In this document: positions 1-8,918 of the stretch, piece by piece
Numbering within the stretch: position 1 is the stretch's first letter
How the letters are laid out: every line of letters begins with the position of its first letter
Notes under the pieces: generated by a model
Told to the model about the DNA's origin: nothing
The model's input: the letters and a program-made list of their open reading frames with translations, nothing else
Database searches by the model: none
NCBI GenBank assembly: GCA_905221605.1
Contig: CAJNDS010000890.1
Span: 546,063-610,062, forward strand
Direction: 5' to 3'
DNA from: Symbiodinium natans
Lineage: Eukaryota > Sar > Dinophyceae > Suessiales > Symbiodiniaceae
Length of the DNA: 64,000 nucleotides
Position numbers and translations under genes: made by a program

Positions 1-38
1 TAAACGCTAAAAAGCAACTAAACCCAAAACCCGAAAAC

Positions 39-92
39 GGCCTCGCCAAGGCGTTGTGCGTCGACGGTGGGCGATCGCTCCTCGTGGCGCTC
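39..92 (-). CDS. candidate internal exon, 18 codons
   Basis: Open for 18 codons, beginning ERHEERSPTVDAQ. A CTTCAG acceptor lies on the right and a GTTTTCGG donor on the left. The plus strand is open too (ALCVDGGRSLL..., ending at GTTTAGGG), so the strand is taken from the neighbouring exons. Product unknown. Confidence 0.33.
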
Positions 93-119
93 CTGAAGCT
101 TTCGGTTTAGGGTTTAGGG

Positions 120-292
120 CTTAGGGTTTAGGGTTTGTGCTTTAGGGTTTAGGGCTTAGGGTTTAGGGTTTAGGCTTTATTGTTTAGGGTTTAGGCTTTA
201 GGGTTCAGGGTTTAGGCTTTAGGGTTTAGGGTTTAGGCTTTAGGGTTTGGGGGGTTAGCGTTTAGGGTTTAGGCTTTAAAAATTTCGAGGGC
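120..292. repeat. degenerate TTTAGGG array
   Basis: About 25 TTTAGGG-like heptamers with many GCTTTAG and GGCTTAG variants. It fills the presumed intron between the exon candidates at 39-92 and 435-590. Nothing coding is seen in it. Confidence 0.85.
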
Positions 293-434
293 TCGCTGTG
301 GGCTTTAGATTCGAGCTTGTGGGTTTGGGGGCTTAGGGTTCTGGGTTCGTGCGTCCTTCGGAAAGTTTCGGGTTTGGGCTTTTGGGGTCGAGGCCTTCCG
401 AGGACGTATTTGGGGTTTGTTTTGGGGGATGTAC

Positions 435-590
435 GAAATAAGGGACCCCTAAAGTAGCCCCCCCAAATGGTAGGATTCCGTTATAATGCCCAATTGGGCT
501 AATTAGGGGCCTAAGGCGAAAGAGGGTTCGTTCCTGAGGTTCCCTGGCTGGAGGGAGCTGTATTGCGAATTTTGCTGCCTCAGGGATATC
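435..590 (-). CDS. candidate exon, 52 codons
   Basis: A 52-codon open frame starting DIPEAAKFAIQLPPAR and ending GATLGVPYF. The acceptor is CATGCAG and the donor GTACATCC. The second half is poor in typical coding composition and may be intron, with an earlier GA donor after EPQ. Not recognised. Confidence 0.35.
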
Positions 591-632
591 CTGCATGGAG
601 GGCCTCCGATGCAACAGCCATTCTCAGGGATG

Positions 633-672
633 TTTAGGGTTTAGGGTTTAGGGTTTAGGGTTTAGGGTTTAG
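633..672 (+). repeat. TTTAGGG array
   Basis: Nearly perfect heptamer units with no obvious gene content. It lies next to the transposase remnant. Confidence 0.9.
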
Positions 673-724
673 TCTAGCCTAAATTATCGAAACCGTCTTA
701 TGGTGAGGGTTCAGGGTCCAGGGT

Positions 725-1190
725 TTACGGTTGGTATTGCAGTTCCGAAGGATAAAGAATGGCCACCGGCGGAGGCTTGGCCCCCGCTGGGACGAGCTTG
801 TGCTCCAGCATCCGAACCACCAGCTTCCTGTTGTCGCTTCTCTGGACTGCGCCGACAAGGCGGTAGTGCAAGAGCCAGCAGGGCGGTCGCCTGGTGTGCG
901 GATGCTTCTGAAGCCAATGGCCTTCAGGAATTTGCCGGTCTTCGGATAGACGCGCATACGCCGGAGAGATGTGGCGTCGACCTCTACCGCACCACGAAGA
1001 AGAGGGGAGTCGTTGAGGCGACGCCCTGCTGCGGCTTCCATGTCCCGCAGTCACTCCACGATGGCCTTCACGGGATTGTAAGTGCGGCCCACCGTGCGCG
1101 CCAGAACGTACGAGGAAGGGCACCGACCCAAGCGGCCGCATGCATCTAAAGGTGGCTACAGGGTTTAGGGGTGAGCGCAAGCCCACACAA
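725..1190 (-). pseudogene. broken DDE transposase, IS1595/ISXO2-like (tentative)
   Basis: On the minus strand one frame reads RTVGRTYNPVKAIVE, then an in-frame TGA, then LRDMEAAAGRRLNDSPLLRG and AVEVDATSLRRMRVYPKTG. A second frame then carries the continuation LHYRLVGAVQRSDNRKLVV and LVPAGAKPPPVA. From memory this order of blocks (helical N-terminal part, E-x-D-x-T-S-x-R block, strand block, KPPP) matches ISXO2/IS1595-type transposases common in dinoflagellate genomes; no search was run. At least one stop and one frame change mean it is inactive. It sits in a presumed intron. Confidence 0.4.
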
Positions 1191-1264
1191 CGCCCTTTTA
1201 CGCCCGAAGTAGCTCGGGGGAACAAGAACCCTAAACCCTAAACCCTAAACCCCAAACTCGAAAC

Positions 1265-1324
1265 CTCCTAGAGGCTCCTGCAGTGTTGGTCGCTCGCTGC
1301 TAGGCCGCACCCAGGAGAGGAAGC
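1265..1324 (-). CDS. candidate internal exon, 20 codons
   Basis: Reads FLSWVRPSSERPTLQEPLG after a CTGAAAG acceptor and before GTTTCGAG. The plus strand is also open here, so strand is moderate. Product unknown. Confidence 0.35.
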
Positions 1325-1865
1325 CTTTCAGGGCAGAAGCTGTTTTCGGTTTAGGGTTTAGGGTTTAGGGTGTGAAATGCCCTGACTTTGACCCGAGACC
1401 TTGAACCCCAAACTTTCAACCCCCAAACCCCCAACTCCCTTGGGGGCCTTTACAACCCGAAAACCTTAACCCTACGTTGAAGAAGCCAAGACCTACTTTT
1501 TTGTAGGCCCTTACTATAAAGCACCTTCTATGATTCTTGGGTAGCCTACCAAAAGTAAACCCTAAAGTAAACCCTAAACCCAACCCAAAACCTTGACCCT
1601 CGGGGGCTATCTCTCCCCCTCTCTCTGTCACCATCAAACCGCATCGAACCGCAAAGGCTGAGTGGTTAGAGGCTTAAGCCTCCCCCTTCGAGCTCCTTCC
1701 TTTGTTCAGCCTCTGTTGTCTATAGCGTTCTTAAGGGCGGGGGTTCAAGGGGGGATATGTAAGCTACGGTTGCCTCATGCTCTCCACCACTCCCGAAGGC
1801 TCCCTAAGCTTCCCTAAGGTGCCCTAGGTACCTACCCCTCGTTGAACCCGCCTCCCTTAAGAAGC

Positions 1866-1903
1866 CTGCAAGTTGGCAATGGCGACTTCTGGCCAGGCTT
1901 TCT
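1866..1903 (-). CDS. candidate short exon
   Basis: Reads KAWPEVAIANLQ. The acceptor is CCCCGCAG and the donor GCTTCTTAAG, a GC-AG intron as is common in dinoflagellates. Too short to identify. Confidence 0.33.
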
Positions 1904-2044
1904 CTGCGGGGCTGTTGGCGATGGCGGTTTGACCCGGCCATTCAGGTCGTACTCTCGTTGTGTTTAGTCCAAGCCGAGCTCTTCACTGGTTTCCGGGCCC
2001 TAAACCCTAAGCCCTAATCCCTAAACCCAAAATCCTAAGCCCAC

Positions 2045-2094
2045 AGCAGCTGCTGCTTCATGTCTGAAGGCATGGCTCAAAGCCAGTAAACAAG
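2045..2094 (-). CDS. candidate short exon
   Basis: Reads CLLALSHAFRHEAAAA, with acceptor CGATGCAG and donor GTGGGCTT. Other frames on this strand contain stops. Confidence 0.35.
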
Positions 2095-2267
2095 CTGCAT
2101 CGTGGCTGTTCCCTAAACTAGGGTCCGTTTTTTGGGTCAACCCAAAAGAACGGCACCCTTAAACTGAAGACCCCCAAAAAAGGACCCACCCTAAACCCTA
2201 AACCCTAAACCCTAAACCCCAAATCCTAAACCCTACCTCCCTAATTTAGCGAACTACCCATGTGCAC

Positions 2268-2323
2268 CTTGAGATGGGCCCATTCCACTCAGATCTCGCG
2301 ATGCTTCGAAACACTGCCAACAA
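2268..2323 (-). CDS. candidate internal exon, 18 codons
   Basis: Reads LLAVFRSIARSEWNGPIS after acceptor CATGTCTGCAG and before donor GTGCACATG. The upstream intron ends in a CCCTAAG/CCTAAA-type heptamer tract just before the acceptor. Confidence 0.42.
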
Positions 2324-2680
2324 CTGCAGACATGTTTAGGCTTTAGAGCTTAGGGCTTGTGGTCCGTTATCTACATAGCTCATGGTCATGACACATTTCG
2401 GTCATGTGCCCCGCTTTTTTAACCTACGCAGCAAACAAAAAACAAAAACTAAAAACGCTACAGAGAAGGGGGCGGGGGAGGATTAAGCCTGGAACCTCTA
2501 AGCCTTTACTCTTCGACGAATTCGAGGTGACAGAGAGAGGAGGAGATATCCCCCGGGCTGGAAGGATTGGGGTTTAGGGTTAGGGGCTAGCCTCTGAACC
2601 CCAAACCTACTTGTGTGTAGGTTACCTAAGAGCAGGTCCCTAAACCCTGAACCCCAAAACCTAAGCCCTAAACCCTAAAC

Positions 2681-2768
2681 GATGGCCTCCTTTGCGCAGG
2701 CACACGGGGGTCTTGTCCCAGACAGGCTCCTGGGTCACGTCGTCCGCCTTTGGTTGATGGCCGAGGTT
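2681..2768 (-). CDS. candidate internal exon, 29 codons
   Basis: Fills its spacer: acceptor CTACAG is embedded in a heptamer tract (CCCTAAACCTACAG), and the next intron begins GTTTAGGG, the first unit of an array. It reads NLGHQPKADDVTQEPVWD and ends CLRKGGH. The plus strand also has an open frame (AHGGLVPDRLL). A good example of an exon delimited by telomeric heptamers on both sides. Confidence 0.48.
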
Positions 2769-2974
2769 CTGTAGGTTTAGGGTTGAGGGTTTAGGGTTTA
2801 GGGTTTAGGGCATAGTTGGGGTTTCGGCTTTTGGCTGTAGGGCTCCTTCAGATGTTCAGTGCCTTGGACCAGAGCTCCGTCGTGGGGTTTAGGGTTTATT
2901 TGGGGTTTAGGGTTTAGGGTTTAGGGTTTAGGGTTTAGGGGACTAACTTTGGGAAAGTTTTGTTTTATACCCAC

Positions 2975-3023
2975 ATTGCACGTGACTTTCCAGGCCTCTG
3001 GCATCAACTACTCGTGCTTCGGA
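2975..3023 (-). CDS. candidate internal exon
   Basis: Reads SEARVVDARGLESHVQ; acceptor CTCCTGAAG, donor GTGGGTATAAAA. The alternative plus reading is ASGINYSCFGLQEPSG. Product unknown. Confidence 0.36.
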
Positions 3024-3110
3024 CTTCAGGAGCCGTCAGGAACAACATGTGCGAAACCCATTGGAAACCCTAAACCCGAAACACTAAACCCTAAACCCTA
3101 AACCCTAAAC

Positions 3111-3195
3111 GGCTTTATGCTCTGCATTTTGCTAGGGCAAGGGCCAGAAGCCAAGCTGTGCGGGCTCAAGAAGCTGTGCTTACTAAGGAACCAGG
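3111..3195 (-). CDS. candidate internal exon, 28 codons
   Basis: Reads WFLSKHSFLSPHSLASG and ends SKMQSIK. Acceptor AAGCCTCAG; the donor is array-derived GTTTAGGG. Plus alternative QGPEAKLCGLKKLCLLRNQ with a GC donor. Ser/Lys rich, unidentified. Confidence 0.4.
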
Positions 3196-3199
3196 CTGA

Positions 3200-3305
3200 G
3201 GCTTGAGGTTTGAGGTTTGAGGTTTGAGGTTTGAGGTTTGAGGTTTGAGGTTTGAGGTTTGAGGTTTGAGGTTTAGGGTTTGAGGTTTAGGGTTTAGGGT
3301 TTAGG
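3200..3305 (+). repeat. TTTGAGG variant array
   Basis: About 11 near-identical TTTGAGG units followed by TTTAGGG units. The homogeneous variant block points to local slippage rather than telomerase addition. Confidence 0.9.
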
Positions 3306-3360
3306 GTTCGGGTTTCGGGGTCAGGGAGGGCAGCAGTGTGAGGGGCAGTGGGTGCTGGGC

Positions 3361-3411
3361 CTCCTGTCTATATCAAGGTTTGTAAGCGGAAATGCGGCTT
3401 GAGAGACTTGT
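3361..3411 (-). CDS. weak candidate exon
   Basis: Reads QVSQAAFPLTNLDIDR after acceptor CTGCAG, with a possible GC donor (GCCCAG). The plus strand offers GGQQCEGQWVLGLLSIS ending before GTTTGTAAG. Strand uncertain. Confidence 0.25.
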
Positions 3412-3661
3412 CTGCAGGCTTATACCCCTTGCGGGCAGCCCTAAACCCTCAGCCTGCTCGTGTCAAAGCAAGAACCCAAAAGAGGAGAGGTCTAGCCCAG
3501 GCTTGGGTTTAGGGTCTAAGGTCTAGGGTTTAGAGTTCAGAGTTCAGGGTTTCTCCCCCTCAGCACCCAAACCCTAGCTCCCTCAGCTTCCACCCGAATC
3601 CTTTTGTCTAGGACATCTTTACACGCACAGCTTCCCCAAATAGACCCTTCTATACAGTAGT

Positions 3662-3775
3662 TAAGGGGTACAAGGAGGGACCCCTAGAAGGGACCCTTAA
3701 TCTTGTTCCCCTAGATAACCCCTGTATATACCCGATATACCTAAGCAGCCCCTAAATAACCCCAAGGGTGCAGGA
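3662..3775. mobile_element. MITE-like fragment, relative of 11158-11394
   Basis: Shares the motif GGGGTACAAGGAGGGACCCC and the tail CCCCTAAATAACCCC with the element at 11158-11394. Only one terminal motif is clear, so it is probably truncated. Confidence 0.45.
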
Positions 3776-3815
3776 GGTTTAGGGGTTTAAGGGGAGGTTT
3801 AGGGTTTAGGGTTTC

Positions 3816-3943
3816 AGGTAGAGGCTGTATAGAAGGGCTCGTCGCATGTGCAAAATGCTTTGCGGCCGAAACACATACTTCTCGCTGACGGCCTGCACAT
3901 CCTGATGCAGCATGTGGTCGCACAGATACCCGAAGCCAACCTT
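3816..3943 (-). CDS. candidate exon, 42 codons
   Basis: Clean 42-codon frame starting VGFGYLCDHMLHQDVQAV and ending ILHMRRALLYSLYL. The acceptor TTTAAG is a decayed heptamer. On the 3' side the frame meets GAAACCCTAA, so it either uses a GA donor or stops on the heptamer's own TAA. Plus frames contain stops. Not recognised. Confidence 0.45.
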
Positions 3944-4108
3944 CTTAAACCCTAAACCCCAAACCCTAAACCCTAGACCCTAAGCCCCTGAACCCTTAAG
4001 CAAACCAAAGCTAAATCTCTGAAGCCCCACATACCAAACCCGAAGCCCTCAAGCTAAACCCTAAACCCTAAACCCTAAACCCTAAACCCTAAACCCTAAA
4101 CCCTAAAC

Positions 4109-4138
4109 GTGCCTGAACCAAGCTCCGAGCCCTGCCCT
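4109..4138 (-). CDS. weak micro-exon candidate
   Basis: Thirty bases reading RAGLGAWFRH between TGGCTTAG and an array-derived GTTTAGGG donor. Very short, so weak. Confidence 0.22.
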
Positions 4139-4562
4139 CTAAGCCACCCGCAGCCCCAAGCCCCTAACATCCCTAACATCCCCCTAACCCATGAACCGTA
4201 AACCCCGAATTCTTTCCTAAGCACTGCCCCCTGAACCCTGAACCCTGAACCCTGAACCCTAAACCCTAAACCCTAAACCCTAAACCCTAGTTAGACCTCA
4301 AGCCAATTTTTTTATGGGCGTTCGTTATTCGAGGGGTCTAGGTCTGGGGGTTTGGGGCAAAGCTTCTCAAGCCCCAAAAGAGGTTCAGGGTTCAGGGTAC
4401 CTTAGAGGTCTACTTAGGGTTTATGGCTTAGGGTTCGCAAAGAGGGTGCCGTATTAATATACTTTTAAATGTCTTAGAGGCTTTGTAAGGTTTAGGAGTT
4501 TAGGGCTCGTAGGGGTTTCTAGATATTCGAGATCGATGTGGGCAGGGCCTTGTAAAGCTTAC

Positions 4563-4640
4563 GACCAGAAGGCTGGGAGGCGGCGGCTCGAGGGTTTTTG
4601 GGCGCCGAAGAACTTCAAAGCCAAAGCGGAATCTCAAGAC
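4563..4640 (-). CDS. candidate internal exon, 26 codons
   Basis: Exactly 26 codons starting VLRFRFGFEVLRRPKTLE and ending PPPPSLLV. Acceptor CTTCGTTTCAG and canonical donor GTAAGC. Plus alternative NFKAKAESQDLKR. Unidentified. Confidence 0.45.
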
Positions 4641-4835
4641 CTGAAACGAAGTATCCCTAAACCTTTAAGGTTTAGGGCTTAGGAGAATACCCGCAATCTT
4701 CGAAAACACCGCCCCCAATATGCAAAAAACTCGGACATCAGGTTGACGTGAAATGCATCAGGTTGCATACATAGTTATCTATACTTCCTAACCTTGCTGC
4801 ACTACGAGCAATATGGAGTTCAACGATTCTTGCAC

Positions 4836-4929
4836 CACGCAGAGCAACGGAATAAAATGTCAGCACCAACAGACACCAACAAAACACAGCCGGGGGACTG
4901 TTTCTAGCTGCTCCGAGGCTCTGGAAAAT
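4836..4929 (-). CDS. candidate exon with hydrophobic stretch
   Basis: Reads IFQSLGAARNSPPAVF followed by CWCLLVLTFYSVALR, a possible membrane segment. Acceptor GGTAG, donor GTGCAAG. The frame stays open for about 28 more codons to a TGA near 4751. On the plus strand a short stretch reads LLRGSGKSTMQNLAI, which looks like a Walker A motif but is probably a shadow. Confidence 0.38.
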
Positions 4930-5031
4930 CTACCATGCAAAATCTTGCTATCTGCTATAGGGGCCGCCTCCCCCTTCCCCAACAGAGAAAATCCCAGCCC
5001 TAAACCCAAAACCCAAAACCCAAAACCCTAA

Positions 5032-5120
5032 ACCCTAAACTCTAAACCCTAAACCCTAAACCCTAAACCCTAAACCCTAAACCCTAAACCCTAAACCCTA
5101 AACCCTAAACCCTAAACCCG
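5032..5120 (-). repeat. CCCTAAA array
   Basis: About 13 nearly perfect heptamers on the C-rich strand, filling the presumed intron between the candidates at 4836-4929 and 5149-5231. Confidence 0.95.
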
Positions 5121-5148
5121 AACCCGGAGCCCCGAACCTCATAGGCAC

Positions 5149-5231
5149 CATGCCACCCAAGTCCGTGCCTCCAGCTTCGGTGTTTCCGCTGTCCCAAGGA
5201 GGGCCATGACCTCCCGCGCCAGGATCCCAAC
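5149..5231 (-). CDS. candidate internal exon, 27 codons
   Basis: Reads VGILAREVMALLGTAETPK and then LEARTWVAW. Acceptor TTGTTGGATCTCAG, donor GTGCCTATG. Helix-like composition. The plus strand shows a zinc-knuckle-like LRCFRCPKEGHDLPRQ, judged a chance resemblance. Confidence 0.48.
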
Positions 5232-5492
5232 CTGAGATCCAACAATCTTTAGGGTTTAGGGTTTAGGGTTTAGGGTTTAGGGTTTAGGGTTTAGGGTTTG
5301 GGGTTTGGGGTTTAGGGTTTGGCGTACTTTTAAGGCTTAAAGTCTTGAGGGTTTAAGGGTTTGAGGGTTTGAGGGTTCAAGGGTCTAAGGGTTTAAGGAT
5401 CTAAAGGGTCTAAGGCTTCAAGGGTCTCTTAGGGTTTAAGGGTTTCAGGGTTTAGGGTCTCTAAGGCAAACCCTGAACCCTAAATCCCGAAC

Positions 5493-5557
5493 AGCGTTGC
5501 ATCAAAGTGGCACGACCCAAGTGGAGAGAGCCACCACCAGCCAGCCACTCCTCGCCT
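5493..5557 (-). CDS. candidate internal exon, 21 codons
   Basis: Reads GEEWLAGGGSLHLGRATLM; acceptor with pyrimidine tract CCCCCTCCCGACAG, donor GTTCGGG. The plus alternative RCIKVARPKWREPPP is also bounded by AG and GT. Confidence 0.4.
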
Positions 5558-5869
5558 CTGTCGGGAGGGGGCTGGGATTGGGGGGGTTGGGGGGGTTTAA
5601 GGTTTAGGGTTTAGGGTTACCGTATTTCCTTCTGGGGTTCAGGTTCATTCCTTCTTGTTGGGGGGGGGGGGGGAGGGGCATGCAGCATAGCAGACTACCG
5701 GGAAAGGAACTACATCAAATTCTTTCGGTAGACCATGAACAAACCCTAAGCCCTAGACACGAAAAACTCTTGATCATGAAGTGCCTGAAGCTAGCATGGA
5801 TGCTTTTGACCTGACCCGGTGCTTGTTTAGGGTTTAGGGTGGTTTAGATTTAGGGACCGAGTTGGGTTC

Positions 5870-6025
5870 CTTGTTTTTGAGATCCCTCGGGGGCGGTCAG
5901 CGGGATCATCGCAGGCGGAGTAGAGACACTTCGGCAAGCAGAAATCCTCAGCACCACAAATCCGGCCATCCGCAGTTTCGTGTCCGTAGTCCTCCAGCAG
6001 TCGCATTCTCAGCCCAAAGCCGTGT
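5870..6025 (-). CDS. candidate exon, 51 codons
   Basis: Reads HGFGLRMRLLEDYGHETADG, then cysteine-containing AEDFCLPKCLYSACDD. Acceptor AACAGCCATTTAG; the donor is probably GA (GAACCC) or an earlier site. Too long and regular to be comfortable chance. No family recognised. Confidence 0.45.
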
Positions 6026-6187
6026 CTAAATGGCTGTTGAGGGTTCCAAACTTCACGCACCCTATCAAGCTTAACCATGCACCGGTCTAGGGTTTTTACG
6101 GTTTATGGGGTTTAGGGTTGAGGGTTTAGGGTTCAGGGTTTGGGGTTTACCCGCCGAAGATCTGGGCACGCAAGCTAAGCCCGAAAC

Positions 6188-6268
6188 CCTATGTTGTTGA
6201 AAGCTATGGCAAGTTGGGAGCATAGAGAGCCTCCTGTTCGGCTGTCAGAGAACCTGGAAACATCCGGT
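6188..6268 (-). CDS. candidate internal exon, 26 codons
   Basis: Reads PDVSRFSDSRTGGSLCSQLA; acceptor CTACCTCTATTTAG (pyrimidine rich), donor GTTTCGGG. Confidence 0.42.
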
Positions 6269-6624
6269 CTAAATAGAGGTAGATGATACTCAGCCAAGCC
6301 ACCGCTAAGTCCTAATCTCCTAAACCCTCTAAACCCTAAGTCCTAAATTCCTAAACCCTCCACCAAACCCTAAGTCCTGAACTCTTAAACCCTCTAAACC
6401 CGAAGTCCTAAATTTCTAAAACCCTCTAGAGCCTGAAGCCCCTTGCAAGGGGGCTTAGGACTTTAAAGGCCGCTAAACCCTCTGAACCCGAAAACCCTTT
6501 TACTCCCCAAAACCCCCTAAGCCCTCAACCCTACAACAGAGATCAGGGTTTAGGGTTTGGGGTTTAGGGCTGGGGGTTTAGGGTTTAGGGTTTGGGGTTT
6601 GCGGTTTGGGGTTTAGGGCTGCAG

Positions 6625-6962
6625 GGCTTTTGGGCTCAAATACAGGCGGTGCCTCTGGACAGCAGCGCCCGAGCCTCTCTTTTGCAGGTAACTTCGGGTT
6701 TAGGGTTTAGGCTTCAGGGTTCTCGTCTTGTTTCCCAGGTGTTTTGCTTGCTGGGCGTGGGGGGAAAGAGCGCGAGCTTGAATCAGGAGGCTAGCAGCCT
6801 CATTCCTGCACCCCCACAAAAACCTCCGGAAGCCCAGAATCCTGAACCCGAAGCCCTAAAACCCAAACTTGAAACAGGAGGCTCGGCTTCAATTCTAGCA
6901 GCCTTGTGGCCTTTGGCCACAGCAACCTCAACTCGAAGCCACGAGGCCGAACCCCCCTACGG
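6625..6962. other. cluster of short exon candidates, strand unresolved
   Basis: Three short stretches are open on both strands. Plus: 6625-6687 GFWAQIQAVPLDSSARASLL with a textbook CAG|GTAACT donor, 6739-6789 VFCLLGVGGKSASLNQE, and 6923-6962 QPQLEATRPNPPT. Minus: RGSGAAVQRHRLYLSPK, LLIQARALSPHAQQAKHLG and HKAARIEAEPPVS over the same places. One set is a shadow of the other; I cannot decide by eye. Confidence 0.3.
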
Positions 6963-6979
6963 GTCCATGTACCGAAATA

Positions 6980-7052
6980 GTTTAGGGTTTAGGGTTTAGG
7001 GTTTAGGGTTTAGGGTTTAGGGTTTAGGGTTTAGGGTTTAGGGTTTAGGGTT
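6980..7052 (+). repeat. TTTAGGG array
   Basis: About ten perfect TTTAGGG units. The next 600 bases hold MITE remnants (a GGTACATGGACCCTTA terminus near 7115-7131) and a poly-C/poly-A tract at 7320-7355; no gene is seen. Confidence 0.95.
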
Positions 7053-7321
7053 TGCGGAGAACAGGGGCCTTCAAGTACCTCCGATTTAGGGACTCATGTA
7101 GATAATAATCATGAGGTACATGGACCCTTAGGGGGGGAAGTTTGAGTAATTGAGGTTGTGCAGAGGGTTTCGGGTTTACAGAGGTTTGTAGGGGCTTTTT
7201 TGGAGGGTCGCTAAGGGATTTCGCCCCCTTTTGGGAATCCGGAGGTTTTTTGGGGCTTCCAACTCCCCCAACACGCTCGGAACCTTAAAGCCTGAGCCGA
7301 AAAGCCGAACTACTCTGAACC

Positions 7322-7352
<31 letters not shown>

Positions 7353-7485
7353 AAACAAAAAACTAGGTTACCCGAAACCCTAAACCCTAGACCCGGGTTT
7401 GCTTCCTACGCGCCCGGAGTTTTTAGGATTTCAAGGGCTTGGGTTTGAGTCTGAGGGTGCTAAACACCACTGTAACGTCGTAAGA

Positions 7486-7605
7486 ACTAGATCAAAGAGA
7501 AACCTAGGAATGAACAGGGCGCCGTTTTGGGTTTAAAGGGGCTCAAATAAGGGAACCTAGGTCCACAAAACAAGGGAAGAAAGAAGTGCCTACTCTGGGT
7601 CCTAG
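7486..7605. mobile_element. MITE family C copy (ACTAGACCC...GGGTCCTAG ends)
   Basis: Begins ACTAGATCAAAGAGAAACCT and ends CCTACTCTGGGTCCTAG, inverse imperfect repeats. Relatives at 9565, 42757, 49217, 59871, 60409 and 62824 share the ends and the internal GGTGCCCTTTTTGGTTT motif. No coding capacity. Confidence 0.7.
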
Positions 7606-7611
7606 CCCTAC

Positions 7612-7711
7612 ACCCTAAACCCTAAACCCTAAACCCTAAACCCTAAACCCTAAACCCTAAACCCTAAACCCTAAACCCTAAACCCTAAACCCTAAACCCT
7701 AAACCCTAAAC
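7612..7711 (-). repeat. CCCTAAA array
   Basis: About 14 nearly perfect units. Its right-hand unit, read on the minus strand, is the GTTTAGGG donor of the exon candidate at 7712-7766. Confidence 0.95.
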
Positions 7712-7766
7712 CGATGCCTCCCGCCGCAGGAGCCGGAAGACCTTTGTAGTGCGGGAGAGCTTGGGC
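7712..7766 (-). CDS. candidate internal exon, 18 codons
   Basis: Reads PKLSRTTKVFRLLRREAS; acceptor GTGTCTGGCAG, array-derived donor GTTTAGGG. The plus strand is equally open (SRKTFVVRESLGLPDTRW). Confidence 0.35.
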
Positions 7767-7866
7767 CTGCCAGACACCCGGTGGAGAAGGTTTTTTGGTT
7801 TAGGGTTTAGGGTCTAGGGTTTAGGGTCTAGGGTTTAGGGTTCAGGTAAGCAGAGGCCAAGGGGAC

Positions 7867-7917
7867 CTTATTTTCTGGAATGTGGCGCTTTGCTGGCATG
7901 CTGCCAGCAGCATTATT
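7867..7917 (-). CDS. candidate internal exon, 17 codons
   Basis: Exactly 17 codons, NNAAGSMPAKRHIPENK, with acceptor ACACATCGAG and donor AAG|GTCCCC. Confidence 0.42.
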
Positions 7918-8221
7918 CTCGATGTGTGTGTGTGTGACAATAGCGACAATATGTAGCTCCTGGACCGACGGGTTAGCCCTAAACCCTAAACCCTAAACCC
8001 TAAACCCTAAACCCTAAACCCTAAACCCTAAACCCTCTGTAGACTGGCAGCCGGGGTCAGGCTACGTCACGCACCTACAAGAGGGCTTTTTTGGGGGTGG
8101 GGGGGGAGGGGGGTGGGGTTATGGGCTTGGGGTTTAGGGTATATAGGGTTTAGGGTTCAGAGTTTAGAGTTTAGTTTTCGTTGGGTTTAGTTAGGGCGTA
8201 GGGCCTAAACCCCAACAACAC

Positions 8222-8295
8222 TCCGAGTGAGCCTTTTCTTCCAGAGGCAGCCCTCAATGATGACTTCCGGGCCGTGCTCAGCTTCGAAGTTATAC
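8222..8295 (-). CDS. candidate internal exon, 24 codons
   Basis: Reads YNFEAEHGPEVIIEGCLWKK followed by RLTR. Acceptor CTCAAGCAG, donor GTGTTG. The plus strand reads RQPSMMTSGPCSASKLYLLE from a strong pyrimidine acceptor. The minus frame looks more protein-like. Confidence 0.4.
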
Positions 8296-8702
8296 CTGCT
8301 TGAGCAGGTCATTTAGGGTTTAGGGTTTAGGGTTAAGGGTTTAGGGTTAAGGGTTTAGGGTTTAGGGTTCTTCCAAGCCCCTACGCCCTAAACCCTAGAC
8401 AGGCATCCCAGCTAGTCACCCGGAACAAAAACGTAGCCCAGGACACACTTCTTTGGGGGTATACGGGAATTTCTCAAACCTAGGGGTCCCTTTGTGTCTA
8501 TTTTAAAAAGGGCATCTCGAGGCGATTCAGGTACATGGACCCTGAACCCTAAGCCCTAAACCCTAATGGGTCCTCAGTGGTAAACATCCCTGAATTAAGG
8601 GGGTTTGTCTGGGATGGGGGGAAGGGGAACTAGTGGGGTGTTCTATAGTCTGAACTGGCGATTCTGTGGGTTTAGGGTTGAGGCCTGAGGTTTTAGGACG
8701 AC

Positions 8703-8741
8703 CACAGTTCGAACGCGTGTTTAGGTCGAAGGTTTCTGACG
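8703..8741 (-). CDS. candidate short exon
   Basis: Reads VRNLRPKHAFEL after GTTTGCAG and before GTCGTCC. Confidence 0.33.
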
Positions 8742-8861
8742 CTGCAAACCTCAACCCTTATAACTTATAACCCTTACCGCCCACAAAAACTTGAAGAAAA
8801 ACGCCTAAACCCTGAAGCCTAAACCCCTATGACCCTAAACCCTAAAACCTAAGCCCTAAAC

Positions 8862-8918
8862 CCTGAAGTTCTTTTTAGAGACTCCACTACGGGCTGCCAA
8901 AGGTTGTCTTTGCATCCT
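8862..8918 (-). CDS. candidate internal exon, 19 codons
   Basis: Exactly 19 codons, RMQRQPLAARSGVSKKNFR, between acceptor CACCTATAG and the array-derived donor AGG|GTTTAGGG. Confidence 0.45.

Noticed and set aside
1650-1760. tRNA-like sequence (GGCTGAGTGGTTAGAGG with a later GGGTTCAAGG)
   Set aside because: It has A-box and B-box-like pieces, but the spacing is too long, the T-loop lacks its 3' stem and no acceptor stem closes. At most a tRNA-derived SINE fragment.
4905-4965. Walker A-like LLRGSGKSTMQNLAI on the plus strand
   Set aside because: The minus strand gives a longer, splice-bounded frame consistent with its neighbours, and no other ATPase motif is nearby.
5180-5220. Zinc-knuckle-like CFRCPKEGH on the plus strand
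   Set aside because: Last ligand missing and the minus strand is the better exon; probably an antisense accident.
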